DNA of 64,000 nt from Candidatus Nyctobacter psychrophilus. Its GTDB lineage: Bacteria > Vulcanimicrobiota > Vulcanimicrobiia > Vulcanimicrobiales > Vulcanimicrobiaceae. Below the pieces are notes generated by a model. That model searched no databases and was not told where the DNA came from. It saw only the letters and a list, made by a program, of their open reading frames with translations. Positions 45,039-55,187 of the stretch are shown piece by piece; position 1 is the first letter of the stretch; every line of letters begins with the position of its first letter. The stretch spans positions 95,828 to 159,827 of the forward strand of contig JACRTY010000005.1 of the NCBI GenBank assembly GCA_014305025.1, given 5' to 3'. Position numbers and translations under genes: made by a program.

Positions 45039-45421
45039 GGCTTTTCGGTGATCCGCAGGATCTTCTCGACGTCGGGCGTGATGTCGATTCCGCCGTAGCC
45101 GACGAACTGGCGCGTCACCACCAGCCGCAAGTGTTTGTCGTTGGCGACCTGCGCGGCGGCATTGCGCACGTCGCCCGTGACTTCGTCTTGCATCGACACA
45201 TAGCGACGACGCAGTGCGTCGAGCTGCTGCTGCTTCTGGCGCACAGAAGCGCCCGAGCGCTGGATCGCATCCGTATCGGAGGCGAGCTGATTGCTGTAAT
45301 TGATGAACTTCGGCCAGTTGGCTTGGATGCGCGTGACGTCGAGCGTCGCAACCGTCGCCGGCTGAGAACTGCAGCCGGCCATGGCAGCGAGCGTTGCGGT
45401 CAGGATAAGTAAACGTTTCAC
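45023..45421 (-). CDS. OmpH/Skp-like lipoprotein, small
   Basis: A 132-residue protein with a lipoprotein signal ([17 protein letters not shown]) and a Skp-like core: [22 protein letters not shown], a coiled-coil helix pair ([42 protein letters not shown]) and the family C-terminal motif [17 protein letters not shown]. Skp/OmpH is the periplasmic chaperone that carries nascent outer-membrane proteins to BAM. As a lipoprotein it would be membrane-anchored. GTG start overlapping the upstream stop by four bases. Confidence 0.85.
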   Translation of the reverse strand: MKRLLILTATLAAMAGCSSQPATVATLDVTRIQANWPKFINYSNQLASDTDAIQRSGASVRQKQQQLDALRRRYVSMQDEVTGDVRNAAAQVANDKHLRLVVTRQFVGYGGIDITPDVEKILRITEKPSPKP

Positions 45422-46755
45422 TCGTGTAGGCTCTCGATATCTTTCTGCGCTTCGGAGGTAAGATCGACTCCGCCGGCCGGTGCGACGACGTTGCTCACGA
45501 CGACCCCGATGCCGCGCTTTTGCGCGATCACCTTGACCTCGCGATTGATTTGGGCCACCATCTCCCCGTACAGGTCCCCGCGTTGCTTCTGCAAGGCGTC
45601 GATCTGGCGCTCGGCGCCGCTGCGATCGGCAGCGTCGGCGCCCGCCAGCGCATGGAAGCGGCGGGTCAATTCGGCGCGCGTCCGTTGAAATTGCGCTACC
45701 GTCTGCGATGCGTCGCGGTCGAAATCGTGCTGAAAGCGCGCGTGCAGCGTTTCCAACTTTTGCCGCATGCCCGGGCCGACACCGGGCGGCACCGCAACGC
45801 CGCCCGTGGGCGGGAGCCCAACTTGTCCGACGATCTGCGACTGCGCCTGCTGTTGCCGGACGTTGATCTTGGCGACGGTCCGCTTCTGCAGGCTGCCGAT
45901 CTGCTGCGCCAGTTCGCGACGGACGCGTGCGTGCAACGTAACCTGGAAAGCGGCCAAGGTCGCTTGATCGCGATTGCGCATCGCACCGACAGCGTCGGCT
46001 TCTTTACGGTCGAGCGCTGCCAGCGCTTTGGTCACCTCCGCCCGGGTTGCGTCATCGAGTGCGAGGTTCGACAGCTTCGTGCGCAGCGACAGGCGCTCGG
46101 CGGCATCCGCGCTCGCCAGCGACAACGCGTAATCGGATTCTTTGCGCGCCAGCTCGTCGGCCCGCGCGCGGTACTCGCGCGCGGCGCGCTCGCCGAGCGC
46201 GCGATCGAGCGTCGCCGCGGCGGTACGTTCCTGATCCACGAGCTGCCGGCGATACGTGTCGACGTTGGCTTGCGAGGCCGCCGTCACGCGCTGCGCTTGG
46301 ACGCGCGCTTGCGCGGCGACACTAGCCGCAATCGAGCCGCTGCCGTTTTGCGAACCGGCAGCGCCGAGCGCGGCTGCGATCGCCGCCTGTTCCTGCTTGG
46401 CGTACTCTTGCTGCTTGTCGCCCAGCGCGCGCTTGGTGCGATCCGCCGCCTCGTCCAGTTCCCGCTGAAGCTGCGCCTCCTGCCGAGCGATATCCGCTCC
46501 CGACCGGGCGATCTGTGGTCCCACCGAGCGCAACTCCAACGCCGCGACATCGTCGTCGAGATGCGCCAACTGCGGATACAGCGGATGCACCTTCACCAGC
46601 GCGTCCATGTTGACGTACCCGACCTTCCCATTGTCGGGCCCCGGTGTCGCGGTCACCTCCGACGACGTCGTGCCGTGCGAACACGCCGCCAACCCGAAAG
46701 CAAGCACCCACAGGGATGCGGCGCCTCCTTTATTTGAGCGCGGTGGTGACGTCAC
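45418..46755 (-). CDS. Long OmpH/Skp-like lipoprotein
   Basis: A 445-residue protein with a predicted lipobox LAFGLAAC near residue 25, a start like other OmpH proteins ([24 protein letters not shown]), a very long coiled coil rich in Ala/Gln/Arg (about 70-380) and the OmpH C-terminal motif [25 protein letters not shown]. It is two to three times longer than normal Skp. The start is ambiguous: GTG 46755 overlaps the previous gene by 26 bases; a GGAGG lies about ten bases before an in-frame CTG (46713). Probably an anchored periplasmic chaperone or spacer. Confidence 0.82.
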   Translation of the reverse strand: MTSPPRSNKGGAASLWVLAFGLAACSHGTTSSEVTATPGPDNGKVGYVNMDALVKVHPLYPQLAHLDDDVAALELRSVGPQIARSGADIARQEAQLQRELDEAADRTKRALGDKQQEYAKQEQAAIAAALGAAGSQNGSGSIAASVAAQARVQAQRVTAASQANVDTYRRQLVDQERTAAATLDRALGERAAREYRARADELARKESDYALSLASADAAERLSLRTKLSNLALDDATRAEVTKALAALDRKEADAVGAMRNRDQATLAAFQVTLHARVRRELAQQIGSLQKRTVAKINVRQQQAQSQIVGQVGLPPTGGVAVPPGVGPGMRQKLETLHARFQHDFDRDASQTVAQFQRTRAELTRRFHALAGADAADRSGAERQIDALQKQRGDLYGEMVAQINREVKVIAQKRGIGVVVSNVVAPAGGVDLTSEAQKDIESLHE

Positions 46756-47545
46756 TGGTGATATCCGTGCCGCCGTAGATCAGATTCGAACGATCGATCA
46801 CGAGCAGCAGTCCTTTTTTCTTGGCGACGTCGGCGATTGCGTCGCGCGTTTGATCGACCAGCGGCTGGATCGTCTGCTTTTGCCGATCGGCCAGGGTGGC
46901 CTGATAGTTTTTCAGCACGGCTTGCCGCTCGGCGTCGTTCTTGGCCTGCCGCAGTTTGGTTTGCGCCTGCTGCTGCTGTGCGGCTTGGAACTTTTGAAAG
47001 TCATCGTTGGCCGCCTTCAATCGCGGGATCGTGTCGATCTGCGCTTGATCGACGTAGCCGACCGACGACGGCGGCGGCGAGCTGACGGGCGGAATCGGAT
47101 CGCCCGGACCGCTCAGCAACTGTTCGACGCTGCCGGTGACGTCCTGGCCACCGAAGACGACGATGCGTTTGTCGACGACCACTGAGAGATTCTTACTAGA
47201 GGCAACCGACGCGATCGCGACCTGCGCGCGCTGGAAGAGCGGCCCGAAGAGGTCGCGCTGGCGCTGCGCGAGCCGATTTTGGTATTGCTGCCCGATGCGC
47301 GCCTGCGTGCCGGCATCGCGTACGCCGCGAAGCTGCCGCGCGAACTGACGATCGAGCTGGGCCTTGTACGCGGCCAGCTGACGGTTCGCGCTCAGGAACG
47401 ATGGAATGCTGGAAAGCGCGGCCTGGTCGACATAGCCGATGTCGGTCACGTCGGCGGCGAGGCCGGCCGGCGCAAACGCGGCGATGGCGAAAGCGACGGT
47501 CGCCAGCGCGGTCATGAAACGGTGAGAACGTACCCTAAGGTTCAT
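46730..47545 (-). CDS. Tandem-domain OmpH/Skp-like periplasmic protein
   Basis: A 271-residue exported protein containing two Skp-like units: DIGYVDQAALSSIPSFLSANRQLAAYKAQLDRQFARQLRG... ending VFGGQDVTGSVEQLL, then VGYVDQAQIDTIPRLKAANDDFQKFQAAQQQQAQTKLRQ... ending [14 protein letters not shown]. The signal peptide is MNLRVRSHRFMTALATVAFAIAAFAPAGLAA from ATG 47545; the longer open frame overlaps bamA. It lies four bases after bamA. Two-domain Skp is unusual. Confidence 0.87.
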   Translation of the reverse strand: MNLRVRSHRFMTALATVAFAIAAFAPAGLAADVTDIGYVDQAALSSIPSFLSANRQLAAYKAQLDRQFARQLRGVRDAGTQARIGQQYQNRLAQRQRDLFGPLFQRAQVAIASVASSKNLSVVVDKRIVVFGGQDVTGSVEQLLSGPGDPIPPVSSPPPSSVGYVDQAQIDTIPRLKAANDDFQKFQAAQQQQAQTKLRQAKNDAERQAVLKNYQATLADRQKQTIQPLVDQTRDAIADVAKKKGLLLVIDRSNLIYGGTDITSDVTTALK

Positions 47546-47549
47546 CGCT

Positions 47550-49886
47550 TTAGAAAGACTGTCCGATGCCGAAGCTGGTGTGGCTGCCGCCCTTACCGCG
47601 GGCGAAATCGAGCCGAATGGATTTGAAGCCGAGTTGCGGGATGTCAAAACGTAGACCGACGCCGCCGTCGGTGCGGTACAGGAATTTATTGTAATCGACC
47701 ACGACGTTGCCGAATTGGTCGGTGATCGGCTGTGCCCCGCGAATGCGCTGGCCGCCGTAGTCGAAGAAGAACGCGAGCCCGAACTTGCGGTCCGGCGACA
47801 CTGGTACGCGCAGTTCGGATTGCAGCAGCACTTCCTGGGTACCGTAGAAGACTTGGCTATAGCCGCGCAGTTGCTGATCGGTCAGCACGAACAGGCGGCT
47901 CGGAGGAATCGCGCCCGTGGTATTGCCGAGCAGGGCGTGAAACCCGAGCGTCGCGTTCTTGAGCACCGGATAGAACTTCGCGGCATCGAGCGTCGTGATC
48001 GTGTAGTGGAATTGCGAGCCGACCGCGCGTCCCGACAGTTCTTCGGTCAGCGCGGTACTGTCGCCGCGGCGCGGATTGATGATGTCGTCCCGCGAGTCGT
48101 GCTGTAGGCCGAGCGTGAAGGAGCGCAGGTTGTAGCCGGCGCCGTTGGAGGTATCGGCGATCGAGGTCGCGTTCACGCCGAGGGTCGTGCCGTTCTGTTC
48201 GTTGCCGAACAGATTGTTGTTGAGGGGCTGGTTGAAGACTTGTTGCGTGCCCGCGAGAAAATAGGCCGGATTGTTGAAGGTTACGACCGTCGACAGGCGT
48301 TGGACACTGACGCCTGCCGTCGTCGTGAGGGTGTCGGTCAACCGTCGCCCGAGATTGGCCGAGATGCCGGTCGAGCGGTTGCCGTAGTTGGCCGCGCCGC
48401 CGAGCAGGTTCTGGTTGGGCGTCAGGACGACCGGAATCGTGCCCGTGACCTGACCCGACGAAGGCGTCCCCGGACCGGAGGGAGAGGGGGTCGAGACGAC
48501 CGGGTTGCTGCCGACCGCCTGCGTCTGCGAGGCCTGATACACCTGATAGTAGTTGGTCTGCGCGCTCGTAAACACGGTCGCGTTGACGCTATAGAGCTGC
48601 GAGAGCCGCGTGTTGCCCAGATATGGCACGGAGAACGACAGCTCGCCGTCGGACACACGTGATCCGCGCTCGAGGCGGATCGAAGCGCCGTTGCCGGTGC
48701 CGTTGATGTTGTTCTGCGAGTAAGACAGCGTGCCCGTGAGTCCCTGACCGGTGGGGCCGCCGGAGTACCCCGCGCCGATTTGCGCCGTTCCGGTGCGCTG
48801 CTCTTTGACGTTCCAGTCGAGGGTCAATGCGTACGGTTTTTTGGGATCGGGACCGGGCTTCTGCTGGATGTCGACCTTCTCGAAGAAACCGAGGTTGTTG
48901 AGCCGCTCGTAGTCGCGGCGCACGAGACCCTGCGTGATGATCATGCCGGGCCGCAGCCGCAACTGGCGGCGGATGACGACGTCCTTGGTCACCGTGTTGC
49001 CGGTGATCTGAACGGCGCCGACGGTCGCGACGTAGATGCTGTATTTGACGTCGGCCGTACCCTTCTGCTGATCGATCGTCGTCGGGTCGATGCCGGCCTC
49101 GAAGTCACCCAGGGACAAATCGTACTTATCGTAGAGTTTCTTGAGCGCTTCGTAATCTTTGTCGCGCGCGTCTTCGGAATACGGTTGCCCTTCTTTGAGC
49201 GTTAGACTCTTCTTGATCAACGGCTGCGGCAATATGGGGTTCCCGGTAATCACGATGCTGCGCACCGTCAGCCCTTCGCGAACGTTGAGGGCGAGCACGC
49301 CGTCCTTGGAAATATTGAGCCCGATGACGTGGGTGGGCACTTGGCCGCCGTAGCCGATCTTGTCGTAGTACGAATTGATCTTCAGCACGTCTTGATGGAA
49401 GGTGTTCGTGTTGAGCACCTGTCCGACGGCCGTATCCATCAGCGCCAGCAGCGTATCGGTCGGAACGTGCTCGTTGCCCGTGAAGGCGATGCGCGTGATG
49501 ACGGGATTCTCGACGACGCGGAAGGTGATCGCGATGCCGCCCGGCCGCTGGCGAATCAGCGGCGGAACTTGATCGCCGAAGTATCCCAGTTCGAAGATGC
49601 TTTGCAGGTCCGCGCGCACGGTCGCTTCGTCGAACGGCTGGCCGGGTTTCGTGCGCACGACCGACAGGATCGTAGCCGTCGGAACGTGCGCATTGCCCGA
49701 CACGTCGACGCTCACGACCGTCGGCGCGTTGGGCGCTGGCGTCGCGGGCCCGCTCGGCGGCGCCTGCGCAAGCCGCGAGCCGGCGCCCGCCGGCGTGGCG
49801 AACGGCACGATGAGAGCCAAGAACGCAATGAGCGCAGCGATGCAGCGGCTCGCTCGCCGAACGCGGAACATCATAGGCAGCAGCAC
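47550..49886 (-). CDS. bamA: Outer-membrane protein assembly factor BamA
   Basis: A 778-residue Omp85 protein. A signal peptide (about 1-40) is followed by POTRA domains (VVSVDVSGNAHVPTATILSVVRTKPGQPFDEATVRADLQSIFELGYF; ITRIAFTGNEHVPTDTLLALM; VRSIVITGNPILPQPLIKKSLTLKEGQPYSE; VGAVQITGNTVTKDVVIRRQLRLRPG...NNLGFFEKVD), then the D15 beta-barrel ending GGVGLRFDIPQLGFKSIRLDFARGKG...FGIGQSF with a terminal aromatic. A Ser/Thr/Pro-rich insertion at about 470-500 (VVSTPSPSGPGTPSSGQ) is probably an extracellular loop. GTG start with AAAAGG upstream; ATG 49874 is an alternative. Confidence 0.95.
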   Translation of the reverse strand: MLLPMMFRVRRASRCIAALIAFLALIVPFATPAGAGSRLAQAPPSGPATPAPNAPTVVSVDVSGNAHVPTATILSVVRTKPGQPFDEATVRADLQSIFELGYFGDQVPPLIRQRPGGIAITFRVVENPVITRIAFTGNEHVPTDTLLALMDTAVGQVLNTNTFHQDVLKINSYYDKIGYGGQVPTHVIGLNISKDGVLALNVREGLTVRSIVITGNPILPQPLIKKSLTLKEGQPYSEDARDKDYEALKKLYDKYDLSLGDFEAGIDPTTIDQQKGTADVKYSIYVATVGAVQITGNTVTKDVVIRRQLRLRPGMIITQGLVRRDYERLNNLGFFEKVDIQQKPGPDPKKPYALTLDWNVKEQRTGTAQIGAGYSGGPTGQGLTGTLSYSQNNINGTGNGASIRLERGSRVSDGELSFSVPYLGNTRLSQLYSVNATVFTSAQTNYYQVYQASQTQAVGSNPVVSTPSPSGPGTPSSGQVTGTIPVVLTPNQNLLGGAANYGNRSTGISANLGRRLTDTLTTTAGVSVQRLSTVVTFNNPAYFLAGTQQVFNQPLNNNLFGNEQNGTTLGVNATSIADTSNGAGYNLRSFTLGLQHDSRDDIINPRRGDSTALTEELSGRAVGSQFHYTITTLDAAKFYPVLKNATLGFHALLGNTTGAIPPSRLFVLTDQQLRGYSQVFYGTQEVLLQSELRVPVSPDRKFGLAFFFDYGGQRIRGAQPITDQFGNVVVDYNKFLYRTDGGVGLRFDIPQLGFKSIRLDFARGKGGSHTSFGIGQSF

Positions 49887-49964
49887 TATCCTTTTCGTAA
49901 CGGCTGCCCTCTTACTCGCTCGCGCGACATTCGCCCCCTAGCCCGCCGTCCGGAACCACGTCCT

Positions 49965-52900
49965 TCACGGGAAGAGCCGCTGCAAGCTGAACGAAACGCC
50001 CGTCGTGCCGGACTGCGGCTGCGCCGCTTGCAGCTTGCCCGTATTCGTAATGGACGTCGTCGGCGTCAATGAGTTCAAGCCGGTTGCACCGAGGGTTTGG
50101 AAGACCGTTACTTGCGCGGCCGAGAAGGCGTTGGGCCGATATTCGAAGCCGAACGTTTGACGGTACGGATAGCCGAAACTCGTGCCGAAGAGCGCATTGA
50201 GTTTCGTGCCGACGTGCTTGCGGGCTTGCACGCCGACGTTGCCCGTATAATCGACGTTGAGGTTGATATTGCTCAGACCGACCACCTCCGCAAGACTGGT
50301 CTCGAACGGAGCGAGCAGCGTGCGCGTGAACTGCGCATTGGCGACGCCGAACGCTTCCTCGGCGACGCTGAGTTCGCCGCTCGTATTCCGATTTCCGACG
50401 ACGCCGGGACTCAAGCCCGCCGTCGCGTTGCTGCCATAGAGGGTCGGGCTGCCCGCGGTCTCCCCGAACAGGTTGCTCGCGCCCAGGGCCGGCGCTCCCA
50501 GCAGCAAGCCGAGAATCTGTTGCCGGTCGTACGCCGGCTGTGACGTAAGGTCGATCGAGAGATTGGTGACGGGTCCCGCCAGGCTCAAGGTCACGTCGGC
50601 GCTGCCGGCGGCGTTGCGCACCGTATTGGGATCGGGATCGAGCACGTGCGTGGTCGCGACGGCGTCGAGAATCGGGGTCGCGCCGAAATCCGGGGCAAAG
50701 CGGACCGTGCCGTCTTCCAGGCGGAAGACGGTATTGAAGTACGTCAACGTCCCGCCGGTCGAGGTGAACAGGCCGCTGGGCTGCGGCAGCGCCAGGTCGC
50801 CGGCGACCTGCAGACTGCCGCGCGCTCCGATATCGACATTCGCGCTTCGCACGCGCACGTTGCGCCCGGCGACGATGCCGAAATCCAGCGCCAGGTCGGG
50901 CGGCAGCACCCCCGGCGCCGTGCCGCTTCCGCGGGGCAGCAGCAACGCCGAGAACGGAATCGTCGCATCCGAAAGCTCCACGCCGCCGGCGAGCACGGGC
51001 CGACCGCGGGCCGGGCGCGCCAGGCTCAAGGCGCCGTCGACTTGCCCGCCCCCGTAGGCCGGCAGGTTGAGGCGTAGCGCTTTGGCCGCGACCCGCAGCG
51101 CATACGACGTGGTGACGTCGGCTCGGTCGAGGTCCGGAAACGTGGCCCAGCCCTGCGCATCGAGCGTCCCGCCGCCGCCTTCGGCATGAAGCCGGCTCAA
51201 GGTCGCCGTTCGGCCCGCCAGCGATAGACTGCCGCCGATCCGTTCCAGCGGGATCGTCTGGGCGGGAGTCCGTAGGCTTCCGTCGCTCAGCGTGACCGAG
51301 CCCGCGAGCCGCGGCGACCCGGCGGTGCCTTCGACGGCAACGCCTCCCGTCAGCGTCCCGCCGAGCATGGAACCCGGCGGCAGAAGCGGGGCGAAATCGC
51401 CCAAGTCCAGGTCACGGAGTTCGCCTTGCAGGGCGACGGGTGCATGCGCCGGGCCGAAGCCGAACGGTGCGATCTCAAACGGCACGGAGCCCGCCAGGTC
51501 GAGCGCTCCCTTGGCGAATGCCACCTCGACGCCGCTCAGCACGACGTCGCGCCCATGCAGGCTGAACTCACCGAGGGTGCGCGGCACCGCGACGCCGCGC
51601 ACGGTTGCATTCTCGACGTCGAAGCCGCCGGTCACGACGGGGCTACGGCGCGTGCCCCGCACGGTCACGTCGGCTTCTCCCGCTCCACTCGCCAGGCCGG
51701 CCGATCCGAACAGGCGCGTCGCCAAGGTGGCGAGATTGGGACTCTTCGCGTGAACTCGCACGTTCAGCGGGTCGCGCGGCCCGAACCCGAGGTTGCCGCT
51801 GCCCGTCATTTCGAGCGACGGGAGTGCCAGCTCGGCGCTCTCGAGCCTCGTGCGCCGGAGCGTGGATGACGCGCGCACTCGCAAACGGCGTACCGGAAAG
51901 GTGCCGATCGAGCCGTCCACGAGACTGGCCGTCGTCGTGACGTCGGGGTCGGATAGTCGCCCGACGATCGTCGCGTCGGCAGCGACGCGTCCCCCGACGG
52001 GGAGCGCGTAGCCCAGCGCCGGCAGCCAGACGCCCAAGTCGAGACCCCGCACCTGAGCCGCTCCGCGGAATACCGAGGCCGCGACCAGCTCGGAGGGCGA
52101 CGCCGCCGCTGGGGGCAGGAGCACGGTGCCGGCCGTCCGGACGGTGCCGGTCGGGCCGCCGAACGCGACGTTCCCCGCTACGGAGCGGCCGTGCGACGCC
52201 CAGCGCGCCCGCAGGTCACCGAGCTGCAGCCGCCGGTAACGGACTCCGCGCAGCGCGACGTCGGCACTGGTCGACACGAGCGCGCCGCGTTCCGCAAAGG
52301 CCACCGCGACGCGTCCTCGCCCCGCGAGGGCATCGCCGGCGTCGAAGTAATCGTCGAAATCGGACAAATCCGCTCGGGGCAGGAGGAGCTGCGCCGAAGC
52401 CTGCGCGCCGGACAGGCTGCCCGCGAATGCCGCCCGCGTCGAGCCGACGGTTACCGTCCCGCCGTGCGCCGCGACGCCGCTGGGACTAAGCTCGATCTGC
52501 GTGTCGAAAGCGGTAAAGGCCAGCCCGTGGACGGTGCCTTCCGGGACGTGCACGCGGCCGCTGACCGTATAGTGTGACGGCGTGCCGGTAACGCGCACGT
52601 CGGCAGCGGCCGTGCCGGCGATGTCCTCGCGCCCCCATGCCGAACCGCGCAGCAGCGGCTCAAGCGGTGCCTCATTGAGGCGGACGCCGAGAGCGAAGCT
52701 CGTGCCCGGCGTCCCAGGCCCAAGCAGTGTCCCGTCCAAACGGCCGAGCGCCGTTCCAACCCGCCCGTCGACCGCCGAGAGGCCCAGGCGAGCCGCCGAG
52801 TAGGCAACGTCTCCGTTGCCCGCCATCGCCTCCCCGCGCACCTGCGCGTCGGCCACCGCCGCCCCGCCGTCAAACTCCGGGCGCCCCCCCGCGAGGGTTA

Positions 52901-55157
52901 CGATGCCGATTGCACTGAGCCGGCCCGGCCGTACGTTGGGCACACGAATTGCGTGCGCCGTGGCAACGTCGCCGAGCGAGACACCGATACGCTGTCGCAG
53001 TTCGCCGGCCGCCGCCGCGAGGCCGCCTCCCAACCGGGCCGTCGCCCCATAGACGCGCAGCCGCCCTCCGCTCGCGACGCCGAGCGTCCCTTGAAGTCCG
53101 TCGAGCGCGACGCCCGCGACCGTCGCGCCGCGGGTCCGGGCGTCGCGAATCTGGACGACCGTACGCTCGGGATCGATCAGGAGCGCGACCGGACCGCTGA
53201 GCAGACCTCGCGCCGGGATCTGCCCCGTGAAGACCGCCAACCGCGCGAACGAGCCGTCGTACCGGCCGGCCAGCGCCAACCGCCGGTCGACATAGCTTCC
53301 CTCGCCGGCGAACGCGCCCCATGGACCGTGGGCGATCACCCTGCCCAGGCGCAGCCCGCTCGGGGAACCAGCCACGGCCGCGACGGCGTCGTCGACCGTC
53401 ACCCCGCCGACCCGCAGGCCGTTCGCTTCAATCGTTCCCGCCAGGCGGAAGGCCGACGGCGGGCCGGCGCCGGCAAGCTGCCCGTTTAGCCGGCCCGCGA
53501 ACGTCGGCGCGACGATGCCCCAGGCGGGCAGCCGCGGGCCGGACCCCAGACCGGCAAACGGATAGTCGTGGGCGCTCAGCCAGAAGCCACTTTCGCCCGT
53601 CGAGCGGTGCAAGCCGAAGGCCCCCGCCAGCCGACCACCATCGTCGCGCTCGAGGGTCAGCGGCCCGAAGGTTCCGTCGCCGCCGGGATCGATGTGGAAG
53701 GCGCCCGCCAAGGCCGTGCCGCCGCCGCTCCCGGCCACGGAGCCGCGGGCGTCGAAGCGGAGTCCGTTGCCCGTCAGCAGCGCTACCCCCGCGACCTCGG
53801 CAGCCGGCGCGAGCGCCGCGAGGTATGGAATGCGCGCGGCCGGGCCATGTGCGGCGACGATCAGGCGGGTCTGCAGGGCGTTCCCCGGGGTCAGCACCCC
53901 GCCCGTGCGCACAGCCAACCCTCCGTAGGTAGCGAACCCGTCGAGCACGTCGAGTCCGCGGTCGTAGTACGCGCCGCGAACCGTCACGGCCGTCAGCGGA
54001 ACGTTTCCGTAGCGCAGCCGCGGCGCGACTGCCCGCGTGATGACGGCCGGCGCGGCGACCGGGCCTTCGAGCAGCGTTTCGGCTCGCACGACGCCGTCCA
54101 GCGGCGTGTGCCGCGAGAAGGCAAAAAGGGTGCGCGCCCCGGCGAGGTCGGTACGGGGCGCCACTACGCCGACCCGCCAGGCAGGCGCATTCCAGCCGTA
54201 CAGGCCGCCGGCCAAGCGCACCGCAACCGTGCCCAGGAACCCGCGCCAGAGCCGGGTGGTCAGGGCGGAGTCGCTGATGTCCAGCGGGCCCGCGATGTCG
54301 TGCAGCGGGGCGTTCATGCCCGGCACGCGCAGCGCGCCGCCGGACACGCGCGCCGAACCTACCACGTGATACCTAAACCCGGCGCTTCGGCCGGCGAATC
54401 CGTACACCCGCGCATCGAGGTCCCGCGCGATGCCCTGCTCCACTTGCGCGCTCGGCGTGTTGACAAAGTAATTGGCCGGGCCCGGGAAGGCGACGCGGGC
54501 CGCCTGCAGATGATGCACCGCGTAGCCGCGTGGCACATCGATCGCGCCCGCCAGCGTTAGCCGCTGCGCTCGATCGTCGGCGAGATTCCCGGAGAAGCGA
54601 TAGACCGTCCGCGCCGCATCGTCGATAGTGGCCCAGCCAGTGATGGCACCGATCGTCAGCCGGCGCGAGGACGGGATGCGGCGACTCGGATCGAGCACCG
54701 TCAGCGTGCCGCCGCGCACCCGAACCGCCAGCCGCAGCGGCGCACCGCTCGGCGAAGCGTCCGCGCGCACGGTCGGGGCACCTCCTGAGCCCGGGGCGCG
54801 CAGCGCGAAGCTGCCGTCGGGACGCCGCTCGAGGGTTACTTGCGGCGCGACGAGCTCGACCGCTTCGAGCCCGTAGCGGCGCCGCCCACCGGGCATGAGG
54901 TCGGGCAGATCGTAGTGCAGCGTGATGCGGGCCGCCCGCAACAGCGGCGCCCCACCGACATCGACGCGCGCGCCGTCCAGGATGGCGACGCGCGAACCGA
55001 GCTGCACGCCGTCGAAGGCGATCCGGTCACCGCTGGCGACGTCGAGGGCTCCGGCAAGCAATGCCCGTCCCAGCACCGCTCGCCAGGCGAACGCCGCGCT
55101 CGCGACCGCGATCACCACGATCGCCAGCGTCGCCCATCGCCAGGTCCGAGGCTTCAC
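49965..55157 (-). CDS. tamB: TamB-family translocation and assembly module / lipid-transfer bridge
   Basis: A 1730-residue AsmA-like protein. One N-terminal membrane anchor (ATLAIVVIAVASAAFAWRAVLG) is followed by a very long beta-taco of repeating strands and the C-terminal TamB domain (VTLSLAGPVTNLSIDLTSQPAYDRQQILGLLLG; TRTLLAPFETSLAEVVGLSNINLNVDYTGNVGVQARKHVGTKLNALFGTSFGYPYRQTFGFEYRP). Such proteins span the periplasm and carry phospholipid to the outer membrane or assist barrel insertion. It is between gyrB and bamA; tamB next to bamA is common outside Proteobacteria. Length is in the upper normal range. Confidence 0.94.
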   Translation of the reverse strand: MKPRTWRWATLAIVVIAVASAAFAWRAVLGRALLAGALDVASGDRIAFDGVQLGSRVAILDGARVDVGGAPLLRAARITLHYDLPDLMPGGRRRYGLEAVELVAPQVTLERRPDGSFALRAPGSGGAPTVRADASPSGAPLRLAVRVRGGTLTVLDPSRRIPSSRRLTIGAITGWATIDDAARTVYRFSGNLADDRAQRLTLAGAIDVPRGYAVHHLQAARVAFPGPANYFVNTPSAQVEQGIARDLDARVYGFAGRSAGFRYHVVGSARVSGGALRVPGMNAPLHDIAGPLDISDSALTTRLWRGFLGTVAVRLAGGLYGWNAPAWRVGVVAPRTDLAGARTLFAFSRHTPLDGVVRAETLLEGPVAAPAVITRAVAPRLRYGNVPLTAVTVRGAYYDRGLDVLDGFATYGGLAVRTGGVLTPGNALQTRLIVAAHGPAARIPYLAALAPAAEVAGVALLTGNGLRFDARGSVAGSGGGTALAGAFHIDPGGDGTFGPLTLERDDGGRLAGAFGLHRSTGESGFWLSAHDYPFAGLGSGPRLPAWGIVAPTFAGRLNGQLAGAGPPSAFRLAGTIEANGLRVGGVTVDDAVAAVAGSPSGLRLGRVIAHGPWGAFAGEGSYVDRRLALAGRYDGSFARLAVFTGQIPARGLLSGPVALLIDPERTVVQIRDARTRGATVAGVALDGLQGTLGVASGGRLRVYGATARLGGGLAAAAGELRQRIGVSLGDVATAHAIRVPNVRPGRLSAIGIVTLAGGRPEFDGGAAVADAQVRGEAMAGNGDVAYSAARLGLSAVDGRVGTALGRLDGTLLGPGTPGTSFALGVRLNEAPLEPLLRGSAWGREDIAGTAAADVRVTGTPSHYTVSGRVHVPEGTVHGLAFTAFDTQIELSPSGVAAHGGTVTVGSTRAAFAGSLSGAQASAQLLLPRADLSDFDDYFDAGDALAGRGRVAVAFAERGALVSTSADVALRGVRYRRLQLGDLRARWASHGRSVAGNVAFGGPTGTVRTAGTVLLPPAAASPSELVAASVFRGAAQVRGLDLGVWLPALGYALPVGGRVAADATIVGRLSDPDVTTTASLVDGSIGTFPVRRLRVRASSTLRRTRLESAELALPSLEMTGSGNLGFGPRDPLNVRVHAKSPNLATLATRLFGSAGLASGAGEADVTVRGTRRSPVVTGGFDVENATVRGVAVPRTLGEFSLHGRDVVLSGVEVAFAKGALDLAGSVPFEIAPFGFGPAHAPVALQGELRDLDLGDFAPLLPPGSMLGGTLTGGVAVEGTAGSPRLAGSVTLSDGSLRTPAQTIPLERIGGSLSLAGRTATLSRLHAEGGGGTLDAQGWATFPDLDRADVTTSYALRVAAKALRLNLPAYGGGQVDGALSLARPARGRPVLAGGVELSDATIPFSALLLPRGSGTAPGVLPPDLALDFGIVAGRNVRVRSANVDIGARGSLQVAGDLALPQPSGLFTSTGGTLTYFNTVFRLEDGTVRFAPDFGATPILDAVATTHVLDPDPNTVRNAAGSADVTLSLAGPVTNLSIDLTSQPAYDRQQILGLLLGAPALGASNLFGETAGSPTLYGSNATAGLSPGVVGNRNTSGELSVAEEAFGVANAQFTRTLLAPFETSLAEVVGLSNINLNVDYTGNVGVQARKHVGTKLNALFGTSFGYPYRQTFGFEYRPNAFSAAQVTVFQTLGATGLNSLTPTTSITNTGKLQAAQPQSGTTGVSFSLQRLFP

Positions 55158-55187
55158 ATGCTACGTCCTCGGAGGTTCAACGTTCGT

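Noticed and set aside
46783..46792. T-loop-like GATTCGAACG suggesting a tRNA
   Set aside because: It lies inside the coding sequence of the OmpH-like protein and has no paired arms.
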